A stretch of DNA of 64,000 nucleotides, taken from NCBI RefSeq assembly GCF_900148515.1, contig NZ_FRXN01000001.1, positions 558,001 to 622,000 on the forward strand, given 5' to 3'. Below the pieces are notes generated by a model, which did no database searches, was not told where the DNA came from, and saw nothing but the letters and a program-made list of their open reading frames with translations. Source of the stretch: Algoriphagus zhangzhouensis (GTDB lineage: Bacteria; Bacteroidota; Bacteroidia; Cytophagales; Cyclobacteriaceae). Positions 45,833 to 54,785 of this stretch are shown piece after piece. The position numbers and the translations under genes are program-made. Each line of letters begins with the position of its first letter. Within the stretch, counting starts at the first letter, position 1.

Positions 45833-46708
45833 TCAAAAAGAAACAGTACCTGTTGGTAATGAACCTAGGTTTTTTCCTAAGGAATAAGTCGTGGGTGCAG
45901 TTTCTTGTCCAGCGGTACCAACTAATGGCTTGATTGAAAATGGACCCGGAGAATTATCCGGAACTGGCTCTACAGAAATGACTACTGTTCTTCCTCTAAT
46001 ATCCAATGGGAACGTTTCTCCGGAAGGTGCATTTAGGAAAAAGTCTTCACCCGGAACTGGCGGTCCTGGATTGGGCCCACTGAATGGAGCCGCTTCATCC
46101 ATCATATTGAATTCGGTGAATGTACCGGTAGTAAGAGGTCCATTATCTCCCACTACCCAACCTTCATAGGCCCAACCCTCAGGTAATTCAGGAAGCACAA
46201 AATCCGGTAAAGGTGGAGCTCCAGGTAGACCAAACCAAACTCCGTTTTGATCATTTCCATTGTTTCCTGAAGTTTCGTCTGTTGGTGTTCTCAAAAAGAA
46301 AGAACCTGCTGCATTCGAAAAATCACCAATCAGCCCCGAACTCAAAGAAGCTGAATTATTGGAAAATTCTCCCGCAAGAATTTTGGTGGCAGCAGGCCCG
46401 GGATCACTATCATTTGCAGGCTCAATAGATAAAACGAACATACTTGCTTCTTCCAAATCTGCTTTTGAAACCAGAAAACTACTTGGTGTGGCTTTGCCTT
46501 CAGGGTCAACTCTAAAAGTACCTGTGGACACAGGACTTCCATTGACTAATATCCAACCTTCATAAACGAAGTCACTTCCTAAATCTTCCAGTCCTGAAAA
46601 ATTCACATTCAAAGTCAAATCGGTAATTGGGCTTGGTTCATCTTCCTTACAACTGACAAATAGAATCATTGCAAAAAAAAGCGTGAATAAAGAATTGTTT
46701 GTTTTCAT
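45833..46708 (-). CDS. Lipoprotein with two anti-sigma RskA-like domains
   Basis: A 291-residue lipoprotein (MKTNNSLFTLFFAMILFVSC). The mature protein holds two similar units, each starting YEGW (YEGWILVNGSPVSTGTF near 46 and YEGWVVGDNGPLTTGTF near 185) and each ending with VLSIEP or VISVEP plus PGP. This resembles the extracytoplasmic C-terminal domain of anti-sigma K factors, but without membrane segment, cytoplasmic anti-sigma part or a sigma gene nearby. I start at ATG 46708 because it gives the signal peptide. Divergent from the two-component genes. Confidence 0.75.
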   Translation of the reverse strand: MKTNNSLFTLFFAMILFVSCKEDEPSPITDLTLNVNFSGLEDLGSDFVYEGWILVNGSPVSTGTFRVDPEGKATPSSFLVSKADLEEASMFVLSIEPANDSDPGPAATKILAGEFSNNSASLSSGLIGDFSNAAGSFFLRTPTDETSGNNGNDQNGVWFGLPGAPPLPDFVLPELPEGWAYEGWVVGDNGPLTTGTFTEFNMMDEAAPFSGPNPGPPVPGEDFFLNAPSGETFPLDIRGRTVVISVEPVPDNSPGPFSIKPLVGTAGQETAPTTYSLGKNLGSLPTGTVSF

Positions 46709-46953
46709 AGCTATTGTGTTTTGTAATGATTCAAAATTGGAGATGAGGTATCTCAAAGCTGTCACACAAGCTTAAACTTTTTATCACAACCCACTATTCA
46801 TTTAAAAAACCTTCCAGAATTACTAAAAAGACCGTTTTTTTATATTTTGAGGTCTAGGAATTAATCAATTTCTTCATGAAAACACCTCTGTTTGTCCTCA
46901 GAATTTTAACAATTCGTGATTCTTTTGTGATACTTTCTACCTTATATTGAATC

Positions 46954-47673
46954 ATGGATTACAAAAAGGTACTCATCATAGAAGATGACGCTGAAATTTG
47001 CCAACTGCTCGAAATCCACCTCTCAGATGTTGGTTGTGAGATAACCAAAGAAAGTAGCGGAGACGAAGGATATAAAAGAGCCCGGGCTGAATCATTTGAT
47101 CTGATAATTTTGGATCTGATGCTTCCAGGAATGGACGGGATTGAAATTTGTCAGAAGCTGAGGGCAAAAGACATTTTTACTCCGATCCTAATGCTTACTG
47201 CAAGATCTGAAGAAATAGACAAGGTTTTGGGATTGGAAGTCGGAGCAGATGATTACATGGTAAAACCATTTTCTGTTCGTGAGTTTTTGGCCCGTGTCAA
47301 GGCGATTTTCCGAAGAACGGGATTTTCGGAAATGCAAGATGCCGGACAAAAGCAAAATCAGTTCTTGTTTAGAGGATTATCCATAGATATTGAAAAAAGG
47401 AAAGTTCTAATTAGAGAAAAGCAAAAAGTCGAATTATCACCCAAAGAATTTGATTTGCTTGTCATTATGGCTTCCAATCCAGGTAGAAGCTATACGCGGT
47501 CCCAATTATTGAATTTAATCTGGGGCTATGATTTTGCAGGCTATGAACATACGGTTAATTCACATATTAACCGGCTCAGAGCTAAAATAGAACCCGACAT
47601 GAGCAATCCCACCTATATTCTTACTTCCTGGGGAGTTGGCTATAAGTTTAATGAAGAAATTCAGGAAAAATGA
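46954..47673 (+). CDS. OmpR/PhoB family response regulator
   Basis: A 239-residue DNA-binding regulator: receiver domain (IIEDDAEICQLLEIHL, phospho-acceptor Asp in LIILDLMLPGMDG, DDYMVKPFSVREFLAR) and a winged helix C-terminal domain (ELSPKEFDLLVIMASNPGR, YEHTVNSHINRLRAKI, GVGYKF). Its stop overlaps the start of the kinase gene (ATGA), so both are made together. Confidence 0.95.
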   Translation: MDYKKVLIIEDDAEICQLLEIHLSDVGCEITKESSGDEGYKRARAESFDLIILDLMLPGMDGIEICQKLRAKDIFTPILMLTARSEEIDKVLGLEVGADDYMVKPFSVREFLARVKAIFRRTGFSEMQDAGQKQNQFLFRGLSIDIEKRKVLIREKQKVELSPKEFDLLVIMASNPGRSYTRSQLLNLIWGYDFAGYEHTVNSHINRLRAKIEPDMSNPTYILTSWGVGYKFNEEIQEK

Positions 47674-49175
47674 ACAAAACTCTATCCAATCAACTTGTCA
47701 AAAAGATTATCCTGACCTTCCTTCTTTTGATTTTGGTGATGGGGATCGGTTATATCTTTTTGACCTATTATTTCACTACCAAATATTTTGAGGAATCTTC
47801 CCAAAGGCTCAATGCCAATGTCGCTTCACATTTGATAGAAGAAAAATTCCAGAATGCTTCCCCGTTTTTGGCAGATGGAGAAATCAATAAGCCTCTTTTT
47901 GGAGATATCATGCATGATATGATGGCTGTCAATCGAGGAATTGAAGTTTACCTTTTGGGATTGGATGGTTCCGTAAGATATTCTGTTGTCTTGGATCACG
48001 AGCGTCCGGAGAAAGCCATTCCCCATGTAGCAATTGCCCCTATTGAGGAATTTATTCAATCTGGAGGTAATCAGTTCATTTTGGGTGATGATCCTTTAGA
48101 ACCTTTACAGAAGAAAATTTTTTCGGCAGCAAAATTTGATATTGATGGAAATGAAGGCTATATCTATGTGGTCCTGGCAAGTCAGGAATTTGAAAAAATC
48201 ACATCTGGATTAATCGGTTCATACTTTTTGAGATTAGGCTTTTTTGCATCTCTGGCAACTCTACTTTTCACTGCTCTTTTGGGAACTTTGGTAATCTGGT
48301 ATCTTACCAAAAACCTCAGGGAAGTAATTCGGACCGTAGAAAGATTCAGAGAAGGTGATATGACTGCCAGGATAGAAAATGCATCAGATTCAGATTTGTC
48401 GTCACTCGCATTGACTTTCAACAATATGGCAGATACACTGGTGGATAATATTGAGAAATTGAAATCTGTTGAGTCCCTTCGCCGTGAACTCGTTTCCAAT
48501 GTTTCCCATGATCTTAGGACTCCTTTGGCTATCATGCAGGGATACATTGAAACACTTCAGATAAAAAGTGCCAGTATGTCTGAACAACAACGGAATGAAT
48601 ATCTCAAAATCATTCAAAAAAGTGGTGTAAAACTGAATGGTTTGATTCAGCAGCTTTTCGAATATTCTAAACTTGAAGCCAAACAAATCCATCCTGTCAA
48701 AGAGCCTTTTCAAATTTCAGAATTGGCAAGTGATGTGTATTTGAATTATCAAACTTTGGCCAAAGAAAAGAATATCACTATTGAGCTCAATGCTCAAAAA
48801 GGATTACCCCTCGTATTTGGGGACATTAGTCTGATCGAAAGGATTCTCCAAAACCTGATGGATAATGCAATGAAGTTTACCCCTGAAAATGGGAAAGTCA
48901 CCATTTTTTTAGACTCAGATAATCAGCAGGTATTTATTGGAATCAAGGATACCGGACCTGGTATACCTGAGGATCAGCAATCTTTCATATTTGAAAGGTT
49001 TAGAAAAGGAGGAAATTATCCGAAGAACGCAGGTGCTGGATTGGGATTAGCCATCGTCAAAAAAATCATAGAGCTTCACGAATCAACTATAGATATCATC
49101 AGTAAGCCCAATCAGGGAGCTACTTTTAGATTTTTCCTTCCTACCTGGAATGAAGAAATGGTTTATAATTCCTGA
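47670..49175 (+). CDS. Membrane histidine kinase with HAMP domain
   Basis: A 501-residue sensor kinase. First membrane segment about 12-32, an extracytoplasmic sensor region (about 33-180), second segment about 185-210, HAMP (about 211-265), HisKA with VSNVSHDLRTPLA (phospho-His near 280) and the HATPase domain (NLMDNAMKFTPENG, IKDTGPGIPEDQ, GAGLGLAIVKK). Pair partner of the OmpR-type regulator. Stimulus unknown. Confidence 0.95.
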   Translation: MNKTLSNQLVKKIILTFLLLILVMGIGYIFLTYYFTTKYFEESSQRLNANVASHLIEEKFQNASPFLADGEINKPLFGDIMHDMMAVNRGIEVYLLGLDGSVRYSVVLDHERPEKAIPHVAIAPIEEFIQSGGNQFILGDDPLEPLQKKIFSAAKFDIDGNEGYIYVVLASQEFEKITSGLIGSYFLRLGFFASLATLLFTALLGTLVIWYLTKNLREVIRTVERFREGDMTARIENASDSDLSSLALTFNNMADTLVDNIEKLKSVESLRRELVSNVSHDLRTPLAIMQGYIETLQIKSASMSEQQRNEYLKIIQKSGVKLNGLIQQLFEYSKLEAKQIHPVKEPFQISELASDVYLNYQTLAKEKNITIELNAQKGLPLVFGDISLIERILQNLMDNAMKFTPENGKVTIFLDSDNQQVFIGIKDTGPGIPEDQQSFIFERFRKGGNYPKNAGAGLGLAIVKKIIELHESTIDIISKPNQGATFRFFLPTWNEEMVYNS

Positions 49176-49204
49176 TTTCTAGCTCAATTACCCTCAGGTT
49201 TTAT

Positions 49205-49245
49205 CAAGAAAAAAGGGAATCAGAATAGTTTCATTCTGATTCCCC
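49205..49245 (-). terminator. Terminator of the M13 peptidase gene
   Basis: GGGAATCAGAAT (49215-49226) and ATTCTGATTCCC (49233-49244) form a 12-bp stem; read on the minus strand it ends in six T. It may also stop plus-strand transcription of the kinase gene. Confidence 0.88.
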
Positions 49246-49252
49246 ATAATAT

Positions 49253-51283
49253 TTACCAGATTTTGATTCTTTCTGATTCCGGTTTGTAATTCTTATCTGT
49301 TGGCTGGAGGTCGTAGGCGCTGTAGAATGGCTCAAAATTCATCAGTGGGCCATTTACTCTCCACATTGCCGGTGAATGAGAATTGGTATTTACATAGGTT
49401 CTCATAAACTCATCCCGTGTCTTCACTCTCCAGATTCGAGCAATAGAATAACAGAATCGTTGGTCTGGAGTATATCCGTCAATCGGGGTATTACCTTTTC
49501 CTTGATCCGTCATTTTGAAAGCATCATAGGCAATGTAAATTCCACCATTGTCAGCTGTGTTTTCTCCGATGGTCATGGCTCCTTTTACATGAACCGAATC
49601 CAAAACGGTGAATGTATCATATCTCTCGATCAACTGTTGAGTTTTGGCTTTGAATTTCTCATAATCCTCAGCTGTCCACCAGTTTTTGAGATTTCCATCT
49701 TTGTCAAATTGTGCTCCCTGATCATCAAAAGCATGAGTCAATTCATGACCTATTACCATTCCGATACCTCCATAGTTGATTGCATCATCCGCATTTTGGT
49801 CAAAATAAGGATATTGTAAGATTCCGGCTGGGAAGACAATTTCATTTAAAGAAGGGTTGTAATAGGCTGTCACGGTGCTAGGTGTCGTTCCCCATTCTGT
49901 TTTGTCTGGAGCCTTACCAAATTTATCCAATTGATATTTGGCGGCATCTTTTCTCAATTCTACTACATTTTCAAAGTAGCTATCACGGTCTATCGTTACC
50001 TTATATTCTCTCCATTTGTCTGGATATCCAATCTTTTTGGTGATGGAATACAGCTTTTCCTTGGCTTGAGTCTTGGTGCTGTCACTCATCCAATCCAGCT
50101 CATTGATTCGGTTTTCAAAGGACTTTTGAAGATTATTGACCAAATCCAATACTCTTTGTTTTGCATCTTCATTGAAATAACGCTTTACATAGAGCTGACC
50201 TAAATCGAAGCCGATTTGTCTATCCACTTGCTGAACCATTTCCTGAGCTCTGGTTAGTTGCTTGGATTGACCGGAAACTACTTTGGTGTATTCAAAAGAG
50301 GCCTTTTCAAAAGGAGAGCTTAGGAAATTGGCATAGGAAGAAAGTGTTTGAGCTTTCAGATATGTTTTCCAATCTTCTAGAGGAACTGCAGCCAGCATTT
50401 GATCGAGCTTTTTATAATAAGCCGGTTGACGGATATCCAAAGAATCAGCCTTTAAGCCTACATTTTCAAAGATTGAAGACCAGTTGATTTGGGAATGTTC
50501 TTTATCCAAATCGGCAACTGCTACTTTGTGATAGTTCTCTTTTACAACCCGTCTTTCAATCCTGGTTTTGTGAGATTCAGCCAAATCCTTTTCAATTCCA
50601 TAAACCGTAGTGGCTGCTTTTTCTGCATCTGCTGCAGGACTTCCAGTCAATTCAAATAGAGTAGTCAGGTAAGTTTGATAGGCTTTCTGGATTCCTACAG
50701 TGGACGAATCAGTTTTGAAGTAATAATCTCTATCCGGCAATCCCAAGCCATTCTGACTTAGGTGGATGATGTTGATGGTACTATTTTCATCATCAGGAGA
50801 GATTCTCATTCCTATCAATGACTGATTGGATGTCTTGATTTCCGAAGCTAGGAATGCTTCAAGATCAGGAATGCTTTGAATAGCATCAATTTGATCCAAA
50901 ACAGGCTGAACAGGTGAATATCCACGGGCATTGATGGCCATAGTATCCATTCCAGAGGCATAAAAATCCCCTACTTTTTGCTCAATAGAGCCTTTTGGAT
51001 GCTCTGGAGATGCCGAAACCTCTTCCAAAATATTTTCCAAAAGCTGTTTTTGAGGAATATTCAAAAAAGAGTAAGACCCCACTCCTACCTGATCGTCAGC
51101 AATTTTGACAGTGTCATACCAAGTCCCGTTGACACGCATAAAGAAGTTGTCGCCTGGACGAATGGTGCTATCGACGGCAGCAACGTCTACAAAGTGTCGT
51201 TCTTCTGTCATATTTTCCCCGGAAGGTTCAGAGGTACAAGCAGCACCCAAAGCCAAAAGGGGTAAAAGGATTTTATTTTTCAT
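49253..51283 (-). CDS. M13 family metallopeptidase (PepO/neprilysin-like), lipoprotein
   Basis: A 676-residue zinc endopeptidase with lipoprotein signal (LGAAC, Cys16). The zinc motif HELTH (VIGHELTHAFDDQGAQFD) is near 510, the third-ligand region GENTADNGGIYIAYDA near 570, and the C-terminus ends in the conserved IKIW. The N-terminal helical domain that limits access to the active site is full length. It likely degrades small peptides outside the inner membrane. No operon partner. Confidence 0.95.
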   Translation of the reverse strand: MKNKILLPLLALGAACTSEPSGENMTEERHFVDVAAVDSTIRPGDNFFMRVNGTWYDTVKIADDQVGVGSYSFLNIPQKQLLENILEEVSASPEHPKGSIEQKVGDFYASGMDTMAINARGYSPVQPVLDQIDAIQSIPDLEAFLASEIKTSNQSLIGMRISPDDENSTINIIHLSQNGLGLPDRDYYFKTDSSTVGIQKAYQTYLTTLFELTGSPAADAEKAATTVYGIEKDLAESHKTRIERRVVKENYHKVAVADLDKEHSQINWSSIFENVGLKADSLDIRQPAYYKKLDQMLAAVPLEDWKTYLKAQTLSSYANFLSSPFEKASFEYTKVVSGQSKQLTRAQEMVQQVDRQIGFDLGQLYVKRYFNEDAKQRVLDLVNNLQKSFENRINELDWMSDSTKTQAKEKLYSITKKIGYPDKWREYKVTIDRDSYFENVVELRKDAAKYQLDKFGKAPDKTEWGTTPSTVTAYYNPSLNEIVFPAGILQYPYFDQNADDAINYGGIGMVIGHELTHAFDDQGAQFDKDGNLKNWWTAEDYEKFKAKTQQLIERYDTFTVLDSVHVKGAMTIGENTADNGGIYIAYDAFKMTDQGKGNTPIDGYTPDQRFCYSIARIWRVKTRDEFMRTYVNTNSHSPAMWRVNGPLMNFEPFYSAYDLQPTDKNYKPESERIKIW

Positions 51284-51794
51284 AGCTGGTGGTTTGTTTG
51301 ACGGAATTTAGTGGAAATCCTAATGAGTTATCAAGCCATTGATGTAAGAGCCCTATAAATTGAAAAATTGGAAGATTAAAAAATTGAAAAATTAAATTCA
51401 AATAGATTGAGGTGAAGTAATGGAAATAATTGAAATATGCTTCGCGAAATATGATGGAAATAGGCCTTCGGCGAAATAAATTATCCCCAAATTCATTCTG
51501 GAAATATGAACCATTCCCCCTTAGCAAGGGGGCAAGGGGGATTGAAATTCAAAGAAATACGTTTCGTGAAATAAGGTGAAAATAGGGCTTCGGCGAAATA
51601 TTTTGAAGATATGGCTGCGCTGAGATATACTTCCCTTCGGGAAGTGAGATATACCTTCTGCGAGATAGGAAATTATCTGCGTAGCTATCTTTTCTTATCT
51701 GCCCGTAGGGCTATCTTCAGTATTGAAATATGGTTTCTCCGATTTATCCTTCCCTTTGGTCAAAGAGATATGCATTCGGGTTTGATAAGTCCCT
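51284..51794. repeat. Non-coding spacer rich in dispersed repeats
   Basis: No gene. It holds two inverted copies (51432-51480 and 51553-51600) of the unit at 34468-34515, the 27-base segment 51614-51640 that is the exact complement of 34428-34454, a TCCCCCTT-AGC-AAGGGGG hairpin (51515-51532) and further GAGATAT..CTTC units to 51780. Confidence 0.85.
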
Positions 51795-54617
51795 TTACTT
51801 AAACAAAACCCAAGTATCTCCATTTGCTGGAACAGCCACTTCTACTTCTACAGAATAGTCTCTGGCAAGCTGTAGATTCATTTCTTGACCATTGCTCATG
51901 ATAACTTGAGTAGCGTCAGTTAAACCCGTGTAATAAAGCGGGACTTTGATTTTTCTGATGATTAGTTGGTCTGTTGGATTGTAAACCATCAACATTCCTT
52001 TTTCCTCTCCACCGGGATTTACATTCAACCAATAATCGAGATCATGACCTGTTGCTCTTTTCAAATGGATGATGTTACCTTCCAATACCTCGCGGTGATC
52101 TTTGTACCAATCTACCATTGATTTTACCATGGTTTTGGTTTCTTCTGTATCAAAAAGCCTTGGGCCTCTATAGCAAGCCTGTACTCCAGCTCCCAGATTA
52201 CTGGAAATCATTGATTCATAATGAGCCAAATGCTCATTTAAAGGTTCAATTGTAGCTGCTGCGCCACCTCCATGATATTCTGTCAATGGAACAAACATCC
52301 AGCCCATACTAGAAGTCTTTTCCCATGTACCATCATAGATATTTTGTCGTGCGTGGACCAATTGTTCATTTCTTGGCAAGCTCCAATTTACCTCTCGATA
52401 TCCCATTCCGGTTTTGCTGCCTCCGGTCATGAAATAAAAGTCAGGGATGTTCAGGTAAATACCTTTTTCACGGCTCCATTTATAAAAATCGGAAATACGC
52501 TGATACTGGTTCCAACGACTGTCTGCTAGCCCTTTGTGACCTGGATGGTTTTCTGAAATACAAATATCTCCTGGGTAGGATCCATCATGCTCCAAAAGTG
52601 TAAAACCTGATTTTTCGTAGAAATTGTAAAGTTTTCTAAAGTACTCATGTCCCCATTCACTTTCCAGGCAGGGAGAATTTCCAAAAGCTGGCTTCATGCC
52701 TTCGGGCATAACAACATCATCTTCAGCGCTTATTTTTCGGGAAGCCAATAAGGAATATCCTCCTATTTCTACTCCTTTGCTTTTCGCATAATCAGCATAG
52801 GATTTCATTTTGGCAATGTACTCTTCACTATCATCTTCGATATTGAATCCACTTCCGAAAGTCAGAATCACCATCTCAAAACCAACCTCTGAAGCTTGGT
52901 CAATTGCCAATTTGACCCTTTCCCAATCTGCAAATCGAGCATGCATCATCAAGGGATTCTCAGAAGACCATGGAGCCAGCGTTTGATATAATTTACGAAG
53001 TGCTAGGCCTTTTCTTTCTCTGTCAAAACTATCATGAGGTAATACAAATGTTCGGAAGGTTTTAAATTCCTTTCCAGCCTCCAAATGCTTTTCTGGTCCA
53101 TAGGTAGGACTGACTTTCAAAAGTGAAGGCGTTTGCCTCAGATAATTAACCTGAGTTTGATATTCAGGATCTGATAGCCAATGAACCACATGGGCATTTG
53201 CATCATCCACCGACATACTTGAAAAAGACATATCTGTCTCGACATGGATGTTGGGTTTGTAGAAAACAGTGCTTTCACGCATTTCAACTTTGGATTCATA
53301 TTCCACTGCTGCAATGATTTCACTGGTAAAATCATTGATTGTAAAGCTTGAGTTACTGTTGTTTTTTACTGTTAACCATTTTCCCATGACAGGGATGCCA
53401 TCATAGATTTCATAGTGCACAGAAACAATCAAATCTTCAGGGTTTAGCCCATTTTCAATTTGATCATCCAAGTCTCCATAAGTAGCAAAATCAGTCACCT
53501 GCATCCGTACTAATTCCCCCACTTCTTCAGCATCTACTGCATTTCCTTTGCCATCCGTTTTTCCAACTCTGACTTTTTCTGGGAAAGATGAAAAAACTGG
53601 AAGTTTTTCGATGGTTATCCATTCTCCATTTTGAGGTTTTGCTTCACAAAGAACAGCCTCATCCGTAATTCTAAATCTCAAGGTCCATGGAGTCGAAAGA
53701 TCCAGTTTTTGTCTTCCTCCAGCGGCTTTGATTTCCTTTTCTCCATCCCAAAGCCCAAACATCGGGATGTTCTGGTCATATTCATTTCCTCCAGGTCTCA
53801 AGTAAAACTTGATGGTCTTTTCAGGCCAAACCAAGGTGATTCCCGGTCCGAATTCTTTGGCTTTGTCAGTACCTGTATTGAAGGTGGCTTCAATGATTTT
53901 TGAAGAAGGATTTAACTCTTTTTCTATATAAACAGCGGAATTCTGTGGGGTGTAAATCTCTCCCATTTTCCCTTCATTTTCGAAAGAGGATCTTGGATGC
54001 GATTTGGACTGATGACTCGTCCACTGTGGATCCAATGAATTGAAGTCGGTTTGATAAATGGCCTTTCTTCCAAGAAAACTCGGAAGAGGGTTTTCACTGG
54101 CCAAAAGGTTTTGGGGTTCTGGTAATTGAAAATCCAATCGAAGATGTTTTCCTTTTGGGGGCCATTCTGCATTTTCATCTCCATATCTGATTCTAGCCCA
54201 ATCAAAAGGCATTTCAGTCTCTGAAATCTCATAATCCACAAACTGCATGGCAGCTGGATTATTGCTTAATTCTGGAATCCACTCTTCTTTCAGGAAAGCA
54301 TAATTAGGTTGACCTTTCAAGCCTCCAATTTCATATGTGATTCCGTTGATTTGGATTTCCCCTTCTGGCTTCACCCCTCTTAAAAATGACTCCCCACTGT
54401 ATAAATTGTCCAATTTAATAGTTGCTGCATTGGGGCTGATTTTTATTACTCTTTGGATTAAGCCATTCGTTAGAATCAGCTGATCTCCTTCTTTCTTTAC
54501 TTCAGATTTATAGCCTGAATTATCTATTAGCCAGTCTGTTTGAGCAAATGAAGATGGTGAGTAAATAAAAAGAAGCAGGAGTCCTACTAGCCTTAAAAAG
54601 GAGTTGTTTTTGTACAT
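51795..54617 (-). CDS. Secreted galactosidase-like protein with inserted LamG-like domain
   Basis: A 940-residue protein with signal peptide (about 1-25, ending SFAQ) when started at the second Met, which I prefer. An N-terminal beta-sandwich is interrupted by a concanavalin/LamG-like domain (about 190-360) and resumes with VHYEIYDGIPVMGKWLTVKN. A TIM-barrel follows (about 560-850) with FEMVILTFGSG, GVEIGGYSL and FTLLEHDGSYPGD, whose Asp is a nucleophile candidate, then a C-terminal beta domain. The layout resembles GH36/GH27-type alpha-galactosidases, but the family is uncertain and may be new. Confidence 0.7.
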   Translation of the reverse strand: MYKNNSFLRLVGLLLLFIYSPSSFAQTDWLIDNSGYKSEVKKEGDQLILTNGLIQRVIKISPNAATIKLDNLYSGESFLRGVKPEGEIQINGITYEIGGLKGQPNYAFLKEEWIPELSNNPAAMQFVDYEISETEMPFDWARIRYGDENAEWPPKGKHLRLDFQLPEPQNLLASENPLPSFLGRKAIYQTDFNSLDPQWTSHQSKSHPRSSFENEGKMGEIYTPQNSAVYIEKELNPSSKIIEATFNTGTDKAKEFGPGITLVWPEKTIKFYLRPGGNEYDQNIPMFGLWDGEKEIKAAGGRQKLDLSTPWTLRFRITDEAVLCEAKPQNGEWITIEKLPVFSSFPEKVRVGKTDGKGNAVDAEEVGELVRMQVTDFATYGDLDDQIENGLNPEDLIVSVHYEIYDGIPVMGKWLTVKNNSNSSFTINDFTSEIIAAVEYESKVEMRESTVFYKPNIHVETDMSFSSMSVDDANAHVVHWLSDPEYQTQVNYLRQTPSLLKVSPTYGPEKHLEAGKEFKTFRTFVLPHDSFDRERKGLALRKLYQTLAPWSSENPLMMHARFADWERVKLAIDQASEVGFEMVILTFGSGFNIEDDSEEYIAKMKSYADYAKSKGVEIGGYSLLASRKISAEDDVVMPEGMKPAFGNSPCLESEWGHEYFRKLYNFYEKSGFTLLEHDGSYPGDICISENHPGHKGLADSRWNQYQRISDFYKWSREKGIYLNIPDFYFMTGGSKTGMGYREVNWSLPRNEQLVHARQNIYDGTWEKTSSMGWMFVPLTEYHGGGAAATIEPLNEHLAHYESMISSNLGAGVQACYRGPRLFDTEETKTMVKSMVDWYKDHREVLEGNIIHLKRATGHDLDYWLNVNPGGEEKGMLMVYNPTDQLIIRKIKVPLYYTGLTDATQVIMSNGQEMNLQLARDYSVEVEVAVPANGDTWVLFK

Positions 54618-54723
54618 TTGGTTAGATGTATTTGCGATTTTGGGGATTGATTTGTTATTCAAAATCAAAAGTTAGGAAAAAATCCGAATTCATTTTGGCC
54701 TTATGGCCTAATATTGTTTTGGC

Positions 54724-54757
54724 AAAAAAAAACCAGACCTGAATCAGATCTGGTTTT
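54724..54757 (-). terminator. Terminator of the beta-helix protein gene
   Basis: AAAACCAGACCTGA and TCAGATCTGGTTTT pair with one mismatch; on the minus strand nine T follow. Confidence 0.85.
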
Positions 54758-54785
54758 CCAAAGAAAAAACCCGCAATTACAATTA

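Noticed and set aside
49376..49819. 147-residue plus-strand frame
   Set aside because: Antisense to the zinc-motif region of the M13 peptidase.
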